Shown here: positions 1 to 5,391 of the stretch, piece by piece | How positions within the stretch are numbered: position 1 is the first letter of the stretch | How the letters are laid out: every line of letters begins with the position of its first letter | Source: JAAYCB01 sp012744395 | Lineage (GTDB): Bacteria > Planctomycetota > Planctomycetia > Pirellulales > Thermoguttaceae | Assembly: GCA_028703175.1 (NCBI GenBank) | Contig: JAQVNJ010000203.1 | Coordinates: forward strand, 1 to 5,688 | Length of the DNA stretch: 5,688 nucleotides | Direction: 5' to 3' | Made by a program: the position numbers and the translations under genes | The notes under the pieces: model-generated | Database searches by the model: none | Seen by the model: the letters and a program-made list of their open reading frames with translations, nothing else | Told to the model about the DNA's origin: nothing

Positions 1-972
1 GGCGTTTGCCCCGGAGCGGAGCAGCTTGCGGTAATAGGGGCTGACGAACAGGGTGGGAGTCCGCCCGTCCTCCAACCGCACCTGGTAGCCGCCCCCCTCG
101 CGCGGTTCCACGATCACATCCGGGGTGACGGTCGGCGCCACGCTTTCGCTGAATTCGGCCCCCGGCTTGGGATTCAGTCTCCGCAGTTCGGCGACGGCTT
201 CTTGAATCGTCTCGATCGAGTAGCCGGTCTTCTTGGAGATCGCCGGGATGCGGTTCTGCTCCAGGTCTTCCAGGTGGTCGGAGATCAGGGTTCGGAGTTG
301 CTCCAGGAATGGCGTTTTCGGCTTCAACTGGAGCAGCAGGCACTCGCGGAGATCCCTGGCGGCCACGCCCGGCGGATCAAGCCCCTGGACGACCGCGAGG
401 GCCTGATAGATCAGTGCCCGATCGGCCTCGGTGCTGTCGGGGCCGAGCAGGTCTTCCGGACTGGTCTGCAAATAGCCGTTCGAATCGAGGTTGTAGATGA
501 TCCGGTCGGCCATGGCTCGGAGTTCGGCGGACAGCTCGAACCAGGTGAGTTGATCGTGAAGGTAGTCTTGGAGCGTCTGCGGCGGGGCGGCCATGTTCGC
601 CATTGCGTCATGCTTCCGGTCGGCTTCCTCGGCAATCCGATTGCTCGACGGGCGCGAGTTCTCGAAATGGTCGGGCCATTCCTCGTCCATTCGGAGAAGC
701 CGCTCGAAATCGTCCTCGCTCCCCCCCCCGTCGATCACCAACTCGCGTTCCTGATCCGATTTGGAGTCGGACAGTTCCCGGTCTTCGAGATCGTTGGGAA
801 GGTCCGGATCCACCTCCTGCAATTCAAGAACGGGGTTCTCCTGAAGCTCCTGGTCGATACGCTCTTGCAGCGCCAGGATCGGCAGCTGGAGAATCTCCAT
901 CGACTGGATCATCCGCGGCGCCAGCACCTGCTTCTGGGCGAGTCGTAATTCTTGACCGAAAGAAAGTCGCAT
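1..972 (-). CDS. rpoN: RNA polymerase sigma-54 factor RpoN (N-terminal 324 residues, cut by window edge)
   Basis: Sigma-54 binds core RNA polymerase and directs it to -24/-12 promoters that need an AAA+ activator. Translating the minus strand from ATG 972 gives 324 codons open to base 1. Residues 1-50 are a typical Gln/Leu-rich region I (LRLAQKQVLAPRMIQSMEIL, then LQENPVLEL). Residues about 51-125 are an acidic, variable region II. From about 130 the core-binding domain follows: TLQDYLHDQL, IIYNLDSNGYL near 158-168, DPPGVAARDLRECLLLQL at 199-216, LNPKPG at 266-271, and TVTPDVIV. The DNA-binding part (HTH and the RpoN box) would lie beyond the edge, since family members run to about 480-500 residues. 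ATG 972 is chosen because region I normally begins about there; no Shine-Dalgarno is visible. It is co-directional with recR, 112 bases away. A run of nine G encodes Gly82-84. Confidence 0.96.
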   Translation of the reverse strand, partial: MRLSFGQELRLAQKQVLAPRMIQSMEILQLPILALQERIDQELQENPVLELQEVDPDLPNDLEDRELSDSKSDQERELVIDGGGSEDDFERLLRMDEEWPDHFENSRPSSNRIAEEADRKHDAMANMAAPPQTLQDYLHDQLTWFELSAELRAMADRIIYNLDSNGYLQTSPEDLLGPDSTEADRALIYQALAVVQGLDPPGVAARDLRECLLLQLKPKTPFLEQLRTLISDHLEDLEQNRIPAISKKTGYSIETIQEAVAELRRLNPKPGAEFSESVAPTVTPDVIVEPREGGGYQVRLEDGRTPTLFVSPYYRKLLRSGANA

Positions 973-1084
973 GTCGTCTTGAAAGTCAGTTCGTACTCGT
1001 CGGGGGAGGATCAGATCGCCGGCAGGGCCGCTCGCGAACGTTCCCGCGGCCGGGAGCGCGCTGGCCGCGGGTCCTCCATCCGAC
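973..1084 (-). other. recR-rpoN intergenic spacer with hairpin
   Basis: These 112 bases separate the recR stop from the rpoN ATG. They hold a perfect 9-bp inverted repeat (1043-1051 with 1063-1071). I see no convincing -35/-10 pair and no ribosome binding site next to the rpoN start. A 25-codon frame (1011-1088) beginning in an ATGA overlap with the recR stop crosses the hairpin; it is rich in Arg and Pro and may be chance. Confidence 0.6.
1043..1071 (-). repeat. Perfect 9-bp inverted repeat downstream of recR
   Basis: CCCGCGGCC and GGCCGCGGG flank an 11-base loop. In the sense of transcription the stem begins 14 bases after the recR stop. It is very GC-rich, but what follows is AACGTTCGCG, not a U-tract, so it is not a canonical intrinsic terminator. 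It could be an mRNA 3'-end stabiliser, a pause or processing site, or a Rho-independent terminator of the U-less kind. Confidence 0.6.
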
Positions 1085-1684
1085 TCATAGCTCCTGGCGT
1101 CCCGAAATCGCGTCCGTCAATATCTCTTTGTTAGCAAATTCTAGCACACTTCCGGAAGTGATCCCCCTGGCGAGGCGTGTGATCCGCACCCCCGTGCCGC
1201 CGAGCAGGTTCGAAATGTAGAGCGATGTCCCGTCGCCCTCCACGGTGGGGTTCGTCGCCATGATCACCTCGCGGAAACTGCCTTCCCGTACCCGGTGAAC
1301 CAGCGCCTCGATCGTCAGTTGCTCCGGCCCAATGCCGTCGAGCGGCGCGATCCGGCCGAGAAGAACATGGTACACCCCCCGATAGATGCCCGTCTGCTCC
1401 AAGGCGATCAAGTCCCTGGGCTGCTCGACCACGCAAAGCAGCGCCGGATCGCGAGACGTGTCTCGGCAAATTGTGCAGTTCTCCTCTTCTGCCAGGTTGA
1501 AACAGGTCTTGCAGTACCGGACATTCTGCTTAACCTTGCGAATTGCCTCGGCCAATGCCAGCGCTTCGGCCTCATGCTGCCGGAGGATGTGGTAGGCAAG
1601 CCGCTCGGCCGACTTCTTGCCGATGCCTGGCAACTTGGCCAGTTCCTCGATCAACCTGGCGACAGACTCGGTCAGTTCGGGCAC
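1085..1684 (-). CDS. recR: Recombination mediator protein RecR
   Basis: RecR acts with RecO (and RecF) to load RecA onto SSB-coated single-stranded DNA at gaps. The 199 residues match the usual length of about 198-201. In order they show a helix-hairpin-helix (LPGIGKKSAERLA, 18-30); a four-cysteine zinc motif (C58, C61, C70, C73); a Toprim domain beginning VVEQPRDL near 85 with its acidic Glu and Asp; and the C-terminal Walker-B-like stretch ARGITSGSVLEFANKEIL (172-189) that closes RecR rings. The start is GTG at 1684. It places the HhH at the family distance from the N terminus, and a purine-rich GGGAGAAAGG sits 11-20 bases upstream. It lies 24 bases after the YbaB/EbfC gene, so the two are very probably co-transcribed, as in many bacteria. 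Nothing appears truncated or degenerate. Confidence 0.97.
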   Translation of the reverse strand: MPELTESVARLIEELAKLPGIGKKSAERLAYHILRQHEAEALALAEAIRKVKQNVRYCKTCFNLAEEENCTICRDTSRDPALLCVVEQPRDLIALEQTGIYRGVYHVLLGRIAPLDGIGPEQLTIEALVHRVREGSFREVIMATNPTVEGDGTSLYISNLLGGTGVRITRLARGITSGSVLEFANKEILTDAISGRQEL

Positions 1685-1708
1685 TGGGGGCGCAGCCTTT
1701 CTCCCGGG

Positions 1709-2107
1709 TCAGGGGTCTTCCTGCGGCGTGTCCTGGCGATCGCTCTGGGGCTCCTCGGCAGCGCCGAAGAACTTCCCCATGGCTTGATCCAGACCTGGCA
1801 GCGAGATGCCGCCGGTCACGGATTTGATCGCCTCGGCGTGCAGTTGTTTGGCCTGGGCGACGGCCTGGTTGACCGCTCCGACGACAAGGTCCTCGATCAA
1901 CTCCGTATCGCCATCGCTGAGCAGTTGCGGGTCGATCCGGCAGCGGAGGACTTCGACCAGTCCGTTGACCTCGATTTCCACCATTCCGCCGCCCGCCGAG
2001 CCGGTGACCCGCTGGCCTCGCAGTTCGTCGTTCAAGCTCTGCATCTTGGCCGACACCTGGTGGGCCTGCTTCAGCAACGACCCCAGGCCGGTGATCCCTT
2101 TAAACAC
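1709..2107 (-). CDS. ebfC: YbaB/EbfC family nucleoid-associated protein
   Basis: YbaB/EbfC proteins are small dimeric, nucleoid-associated DNA-binding proteins, usually encoded between dnaX and recR. The family signature is clear: N-terminal helix LGSLLKQAHQVSAKMQSLND, then the RVTGSAGGGMVEIEVNG core, RCRIDPQLL, IEDLVVGAVNQAVAQAK, and a final GGISLPGL. A frame upstream could begin at TTG 2131, but I prefer GTG 2107. It gives MFKGITGL, which is the usual N terminus of the family, and it is preceded by GGAGGAGGA with a 6-base spacer. The product is then 132 residues. It is longer than the roughly 105-110 of typical members because of a tail of about 25 residues rich in Gln, Glu, Asp and Pro, probably disordered. 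The next gene, recR, begins 24 bases after the stop. The exact molecular role in this lineage is not known from sequence. Confidence 0.93.
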   Translation of the reverse strand: MFKGITGLGSLLKQAHQVSAKMQSLNDELRGQRVTGSAGGGMVEIEVNGLVEVLRCRIDPQLLSDGDTELIEDLVVGAVNQAVAQAKQLHAEAIKSVTGGISLPGLDQAMGKFFGAAEEPQSDRQDTPQEDP

Positions 2108-2113
2108 GTTCAG

Positions 2114-2122
2114 TCCTCCTCC
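2114..2122 (-). promoter_or_regulatory. Strong Shine-Dalgarno that fixes the ebfC start
   Basis: The minus strand reads GGAGGAGGA, then CTGAAC, then GTG. This is the best ribosome binding site in the window and the main reason for choosing GTG 2107 over the upstream TTG 2131. The other genes here have weak or no such sites, so the YbaB/EbfC protein may be translated more strongly than its neighbours. Confidence 0.75.
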
Positions 2123-2203
2123 AAACGCCAATTCTCTCCGCCGCGCGTCGGTCTGCGTTTGAACCGGCCCGCGGCCCGCGTTCTCTCAATCGCCCGGTCT
2201 CTC

Positions 2204-2219
2204 CGCGACTTCGGTCGCG
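2204..2219 (-). repeat. Small tetraloop hairpin between dnaX and ebfC
   Basis: CGCGAC and GTCGCG form a perfect 6-bp stem around four bases. In the transcribed (minus) sense the loop is CGAA; on the plus strand it would be a very stable C(TTCG)G tetraloop. There is no U-tract after it. It lies in the leader of ebfC, about 97 bases before the start. Confidence 0.45.
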
Positions 2220-2235
2220 CATCTGGGAACGTCGC

Positions 2236-2256
2236 GACTGCCGCGGCTGGGCAGTC
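2236..2256 (-). repeat. 7-bp hairpin downstream of dnaX
   Basis: GACTGCC and GGCAGTC form a perfect 7-bp stem with a 7-base loop, 52 bases after the dnaX stop. No T-run follows in the direction of transcription. It may mark the 3' end of the dnaX message or a weak attenuator. The whole 2108-2308 spacer contains no plausible gene. Confidence 0.45.
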
Positions 2257-2308
2257 CGCGTTGCGCCCCGGCGCGGCGACGGCGAGCACACCGATTGCCC
2301 CGCCGCGG

Positions 2309-4120
2309 CTAAGGTTTGTCGGGCGGCTCGATGACTTCGGTTGGCGTGGCCCCGAACAGTTCGCCCGCGCGCCGAATCATAGGATGCTTTGCGACCTCCA
2401 TCAAGCGCAGGTGCGGAGAAACAACCGCCGCGGGCGTCTTCTTCTCCTCCGCCTCCGCTGCGGCCTCGGCCACGACGAAGTCGAGGCGGACGGGCCCGCC
2501 GCAGACCGAGGACAGGGCCTTCTCGAATTCCGCCAGGTTCGGCGGCTGCTCGCAGATCGATTTGGCGAAGCTGTCGCCGGCCCGGAAATGGACGCTCAGG
2601 CGATCCGCTGCGACCGCGCAGACACGGTCGAATCGCCTGGCCTGATCGGCGGCCATGCCGTCGATCTTGGCGACCGCCTGGCTCCAGATCTCCGTGGCGT
2701 TGTTCTCGCTGAGCTCGATCCGGGCCGCCGGGGCGGGCGTGGCCGTGGCCGGTTCGTCCACCGCGGCGGGGGCGGCGGGCGGCGGGCTGGGCGCCTGCCC
2801 GGTCGCCGGCAACGACGCCCGCGACGTCGCGCCACCTTGTCGTCCGCCGGTCGGCATCGAGCGGCCTGGCGGCGACCCCGCGGCGGGAATCGGCCGGGCC
2901 GGATTTGAAGGGCGATTTTTCGAGCCGCCCGGCGCGCCACTGCGGAGGCCCTCGATCAGCACGGCCAGATCGTCGAGATCGTCAAGCAGGCAGATGCGTA
3001 CTACGGCCAGCTCGGCAAGAATGCGGCCCTGGGTGCTGTAGCGGAGGCGAGCCAGCGTCTGGTCGAGAATCTGCATCGCCGCCAGAAGCGTGTGCAGTCC
3101 GAGACGGCGGCCCACGTCGGCAACTTCGTCGCGCCGCCCCGCCGCGGCGTATAACAGGATTTCGGCGGGGCATCCCGCCGCCGAGGCCAGCGCGTCGCGC
3201 AGAAAACAAAACAGCTGTTCGAGCAGCAGGGCGGAATCCACGCACTCCCGGGCGGCCGCATCCAACTCCGCCAGGGCCCCCGCCGGATTGCGCTCGACCA
3301 GGCAAGCCACCAGTTGGTGAAGCCGCTCTTCGCCCGCTGTCCCAAGCATCGCGTGGACATCGGCCGCCGTGACCTTCTCCGGGGCAAACGAGAGAAGCTG
3401 TTCGAGCAGCGACTGGGCGTCGCGCATCGAGCCGGCGGCCCGGCGGGCGAGCAGATCGAGGGCCTCCCCATCGGTCGCGACACCTTCCGCATCGGCAATC
3501 TGGGCAAGCCGGGTGCGGATCGAGGCCGTTTGAATCCCCGCGAAATCGAAACGCTGGCAGCGCGAGAGGATCGTAATCGGAATCTTCGACGGCTCGGTCG
3601 TGCAGAAGAAGAACTTCACGTGCTCGGGCGGTTCCTCCAGCGTCTTGAGCAGGGCATTGAACGCTTCCCGCGTCAGCATGTGGACTTCGTCGATGATATA
3701 GATCTTGAACCGCGTGCGGCTCGGCCGGACGTTGACGTTCTGCCTGAGCTGGCGGATCTCGTCGATGCCGCGATTGCTGGCGCCGTCGATCTCCAGAACG
3801 TCGATGTCGTCGCCGCTGCTGATGCTCTGGCAGATGTCGCACTTGTTGCAGGGGACCGGCGCCGGCCCGTTCGTGCAGTTCAACGCCTTGGCGTAGATTC
3901 GCGCCGCCGAGGTCTTGCCGACGCCTCGTGCGCCGGTGAACAGATAGGCGTGCCCCACGCGATTGGTGGTGATCGCGTTGGAAAGCGCCTGGGTCACGTG
4001 CTCCTGCCCGATCAGGTCGGCGAAGACTTGGGGGCGATAGCGCCGAGCGACTACCACGTAATCGCCCGACCGCGCGGTTGGCGGCGCGCCGGACGCGTGA
4101 TTTGTCGGTTCGTCGGGCAT
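2309..4120 (-). CDS. dnaX: DNA polymerase III subunit tau/gamma, DnaX
   Basis: DnaX is the AAA+ ATPase of the clamp loader. It opens the beta ring with HolA/HolB-type partners and, as tau, ties the polymerase to the helicase. Residues are counted from ATG 4120 (603 aa). YVVVARRYRP is at 21-30, Walker A GARGVGKT at 63-70, and the zinc cysteines at C82, C91, C94 and C97. Walker B IYIIDEVH is at 140-147, sensor 1 FFFCTTEP near 170, the SRC finger at 186-188, and sensor 2 GSMRD with its Arg near 233. A collar domain reaches about 390. A Pro/Ala/Gly linker (about 394-472) precedes a tau-like C-terminal domain (WSQAVAKIDG to VRLDFVV). The frame also opens upstream to GTG 4204, but those 28 residues are low-complexity and would run into the SRP RNA helix, so ATG 4120 is preferred; no Shine-Dalgarno precedes either. 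I see no gamma-producing slippery site. Confidence 0.96.
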   Translation of the reverse strand: MPDEPTNHASGAPPTARSGDYVVVARRYRPQVFADLIGQEHVTQALSNAITTNRVGHAYLFTGARGVGKTSAARIYAKALNCTNGPAPVPCNKCDICQSISSGDDIDVLEIDGASNRGIDEIRQLRQNVNVRPSRTRFKIYIIDEVHMLTREAFNALLKTLEEPPEHVKFFFCTTEPSKIPITILSRCQRFDFAGIQTASIRTRLAQIADAEGVATDGEALDLLARRAAGSMRDAQSLLEQLLSFAPEKVTAADVHAMLGTAGEERLHQLVACLVERNPAGALAELDAAARECVDSALLLEQLFCFLRDALASAAGCPAEILLYAAAGRRDEVADVGRRLGLHTLLAAMQILDQTLARLRYSTQGRILAELAVVRICLLDDLDDLAVLIEGLRSGAPGGSKNRPSNPARPIPAAGSPPGRSMPTGGRQGGATSRASLPATGQAPSPPPAAPAAVDEPATATPAPAARIELSENNATEIWSQAVAKIDGMAADQARRFDRVCAVAADRLSVHFRAGDSFAKSICEQPPNLAEFEKALSSVCGGPVRLDFVVAEAAAEAEEKKTPAAVVSPHLRLMEVAKHPMIRRAGELFGATPTEVIEPPDKP

Positions 4121-4151
4121 GCCGGGTCCAGAGGAAGAAGGAGCGAACAAG

Positions 4152-4166
4152 GTCCTGCCGAAGGAC
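4152..4166 (-). terminator. Weak hairpin between SRP RNA and dnaX (possible SRP RNA terminator or processing site)
   Basis: GTCCT and AGGAC form a 5-bp stem around TCGGC, followed in the transcribed sense by CTTGTTCGC. It begins 12 bases after the end of the outer SRP RNA helix and 31 bases before the dnaX ATG. The stem is short and the T-tract poor, so leaky termination with read-through into dnaX is the most that can be proposed. Confidence 0.3.
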
Positions 4167-4188
4167 GGGCCGCCGTTGCGGTCGACCG

Positions 4189-4288
4189 CCGGCGAGGGAC
4201 CCACTGCACATGAGGCGGACTGCTTATGGCTGCTGGATTTCTCCCCTGACCAGGTTTACAGGTCCCCATTGCAGGGGCCCCTCGCCGG
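4189..4288 (-). ncRNA. ffs: Signal recognition particle RNA, small bacterial (4.5S) type
   Basis: This RNA binds Ffh (SRP54) and FtsY for co-translational targeting of membrane proteins. The minus strand (4251-4228) shows the domain IV hallmark in register with E. coli 4.5S RNA: GGT, the symmetric-loop side CAGG, stem GGA, tetraloop GAAA, stem TCC, the other loop side AGCA, then GCC. Next outward are CTG (4261-4259) with CAG (4222-4220) around the asymmetric loop containing TAAACC. ATGGGG pairs with CCTCAT, and CTGCA (4274-4270) with TGCAG. The closing helix pairs 4288-4275 with 4202-4189: 14 bp with one G-U. After one C-C mismatch a further 9 bp (4298-4290 with 4187-4179) pair, so the mature RNA may be about 120 bases (4179-4298). 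No Alu domain is present. Location just before dnaX matches many bacteria. A sigma-70-like promoter lies about 115 bases upstream. Exact ends are inferred. Confidence 0.92.
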
Positions 4289-4331
4289 GGGCCGACCGGT
4301 TTTCAGGGCCGCACCCGCGCCAGCGGCATTC

Positions 4332-4352
4332 GACGGCCAAACAAGGGCCGTC
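4332..4352 (-). repeat. Perfect 7-bp hairpin in the SRP RNA leader
   Basis: GACGGCC and GGCCGTC flank a 7-base loop (CTTGTTT on the transcribed strand). It lies between the predicted promoter and the 5' end of the SRP RNA, so it would be part of a 5' precursor segment removed when the RNA matures. No T-run follows, which argues against termination. Confidence 0.45.
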
Positions 4353-4408
4353 TTCCCCGCCACGAGCCAGAGCGAGGGCAAGGACTCCTTCGACCCATCA
4401 CCTCTCTT

Positions 4409-4437
4409 GTTGTACGGTCTTTCGACCGCGGCGTCAA
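4409..4437 (-). promoter_or_regulatory. Sigma-70-type promoter reading toward the SRP RNA and dnaX
   Basis: On the minus strand, TTGACG (4437-4432; five of six consensus bases) is followed after exactly 17 bases by TACAAC (4414-4409; four of six, with the key A and first T kept). Transcription would start near 4402, about 104-114 bases before the SRP RNA helix. Bases 4415-4428 within the spacer form an inverted repeat, CGGTC-GAAA-GACCG. The promoter sits in the noncoding gap after tsaB, which is where one for an abundant RNA is expected. Confidence 0.6.
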
Positions 4438-4452
4438 AGGGGGCCGGACCCC

Positions 4453-4477
4453 GCCGGGCCGGGTGCGCAGGCCCGGC
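4453..4477 (-). repeat. 8-bp GC-rich inverted repeat after tsaB
   Basis: GCCGGGCC and GGCCCGGC flank a 9-base loop. In the transcribed sense the stem is followed by GGGGTCCGGCCCCCTTTG, which itself can form a small GGGG/CCCC stem and has only three T. It lies about 15 bases before the -35 box of the SRP RNA promoter. It may end transcripts coming from tsaB, or it may only reflect GC bias. Confidence 0.4.
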
Positions 4478-4683
4478 ACGCAGGCGGTCGACGGGCCCCG
4501 GCTGCCCTGGCCACGCGGAGAATTCACACCGTCGCCAATTCCGCTTGGCGGCTGACGCCGCTCGCCGCCGCAGCCTTCGTCCAGCGGCGCAAGGCCGCAA
4601 AAGACACCGGGCACGGTCAGACTCGGCCGTTCCAAGCTGAAAAAACACAATCACTTCGGTCGATTCCCGGACAAGCGGATGAA

Positions 4684-5376
4684 TCATCCCGGCGGGCCGC
4701 CGTGGTGTCTTGCCTTCTCCTCGGCAGCGCTCAAACGCGTGTAGACCGGGACCAGCCGCCAGAGGTCGTCGCGCCGGCCAGCGGAATACTGCCGGTGGGC
4801 CAGCCGTGCCACATTGCCCGCCCTGGGACGCCAGAGTTCCGCCGCCAAGGTGTGAACACTGGCGGGAATCCTTGAGGCAATCCGGCTGAGCATCGGACCG
4901 GTGACACTTGCACCCGGCCGAAGGCTTGCCAGCCAGGCGTCCAGATCGGTTAGTTCCGAGTCGCCTTGCGGGATCAGGCCGCGGACGTCGCCGCGTTGAA
5001 ATCGGCGCGCGGCGACCTGGCCGCGCTGCGCGTCGACCACGGTGTGCAGGTGGGAGACTTCCGGTGGGCAGGGCCAAGCCAGCACCTCGTGCGTGTCGGC
5101 GCCGAGCACCTCGGCCCCCACGGCATAGGCGAACGCCTTCGCCGTTGCCACGCCGATCCGCAGTCCGGTGAACGAGCCGGGGCCAACCGTCACCGCCACC
5201 AGGTCGACATCGGCCGGCTGCCAGCCCACCCGATCGAGTAACTCCCGGATGCTCGGCGCCAGCGACTGGGCACTGCGAACGTCCTCGGCCAAGCCGATCT
5301 CCAGCAGGACCTCGCCGTCGTGGGCAACAGCCACGCCGCCGGTCCGGTCCGTCGTCTCCAGGGCAAGAATGTTCAC
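4684..5376 (-). CDS. tsaB: tRNA threonylcarbamoyladenosine (t6A) biosynthesis protein TsaB
   Basis: TsaB partners TsaD, TsaE and TsaC to place t6A at position 37 of ANN-decoding tRNAs. It is the catalytically inactive paralogue of TsaD that holds the complex together. The frame begins NILALETTD, then SLAPSIRELL, then the diagnostic GPGSFTGLRIG at residues 65-75, VVDAQRGQVAARRF in the middle, and PVYTRLSAAEEK near the end (210-221). About 230 residues is normal for the family. The frame opens at TTG 5391, but GTG 5376 gives MNILALETT, the usual TsaB N terminus; a purine-rich GAGAAGCGAAGA lies just before it. An in-frame stop upstream of 5391 excludes a longer protein. TsaD, TsaE and TsaC are not in the window, so no t6A operon is visible. 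The gene is separated from the SRP RNA by nearly 400 bases and is probably its own unit. Confidence 0.94.
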   Translation of the reverse strand: MNILALETTDRTGGVAVAHDGEVLLEIGLAEDVRSAQSLAPSIRELLDRVGWQPADVDLVAVTVGPGSFTGLRIGVATAKAFAYAVGAEVLGADTHEVLAWPCPPEVSHLHTVVDAQRGQVAARRFQRGDVRGLIPQGDSELTDLDAWLASLRPGASVTGPMLSRIASRIPASVHTLAAELWRPRAGNVARLAHRQYSAGRRDDLWRLVPVYTRLSAAEEKARHHGGPPG

Positions 5377-5391
5377 GTCTTCGCTTCTCAA

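Larger units (their letters stand above)
4299..4683 (-). other. tsaB-SRP RNA intergenic region: promoter, hairpins, no clear gene
   Basis: This stretch contains no protein gene I recognise; the long frames crossing it are unlike any family I know and look like GC-driven open frames. In transcription order it holds a run of six T (4645-4640) shortly after the tsaB stop, with only a weak AATC/GATT stem before it. Then come a perfect 8-bp GC hairpin (4453-4477), a promoter (4409-4437), a 31-codon Arg-rich frame (4303-4398), and a 7-bp hairpin (4332-4352). It probably separates tsaB transcription from the SRP RNA-dnaX unit. Confidence 0.6.

Noticed and set aside
1295..2908. 537-codon plus-strand frame antisense to recR, ebfC and dnaX
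   Set aside because: It mirrors the codons of three strongly supported minus-strand genes and has no recognisable domain; long antisense frames are expected in high-GC genes.
2916..2920. Run of five A on the dnaX coding strand at the start of the linker, where a gamma form could end by frameshifting
   Set aside because: The run is too short for transcriptional slippage and the codons (TCG AAA AAT) do not form a good -1 slippery heptamer; no downstream stem or upstream Shine-Dalgarno-like stimulator was evident.
4640..4645. T6 tract after tsaB as an intrinsic terminator
   Set aside because: The only stem just before it is a 4-bp AATC/GATT pairing with a long loop, too weak to call a terminator.
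4078..4875. Long plus-strand frame across the SRP RNA and the tsaB 3' end
   Set aside because: Its protein is low-complexity Arg/Pro/Ala with no family resemblance and lies opposite a clear RNA gene and tsaB; it is a GC-driven shadow.
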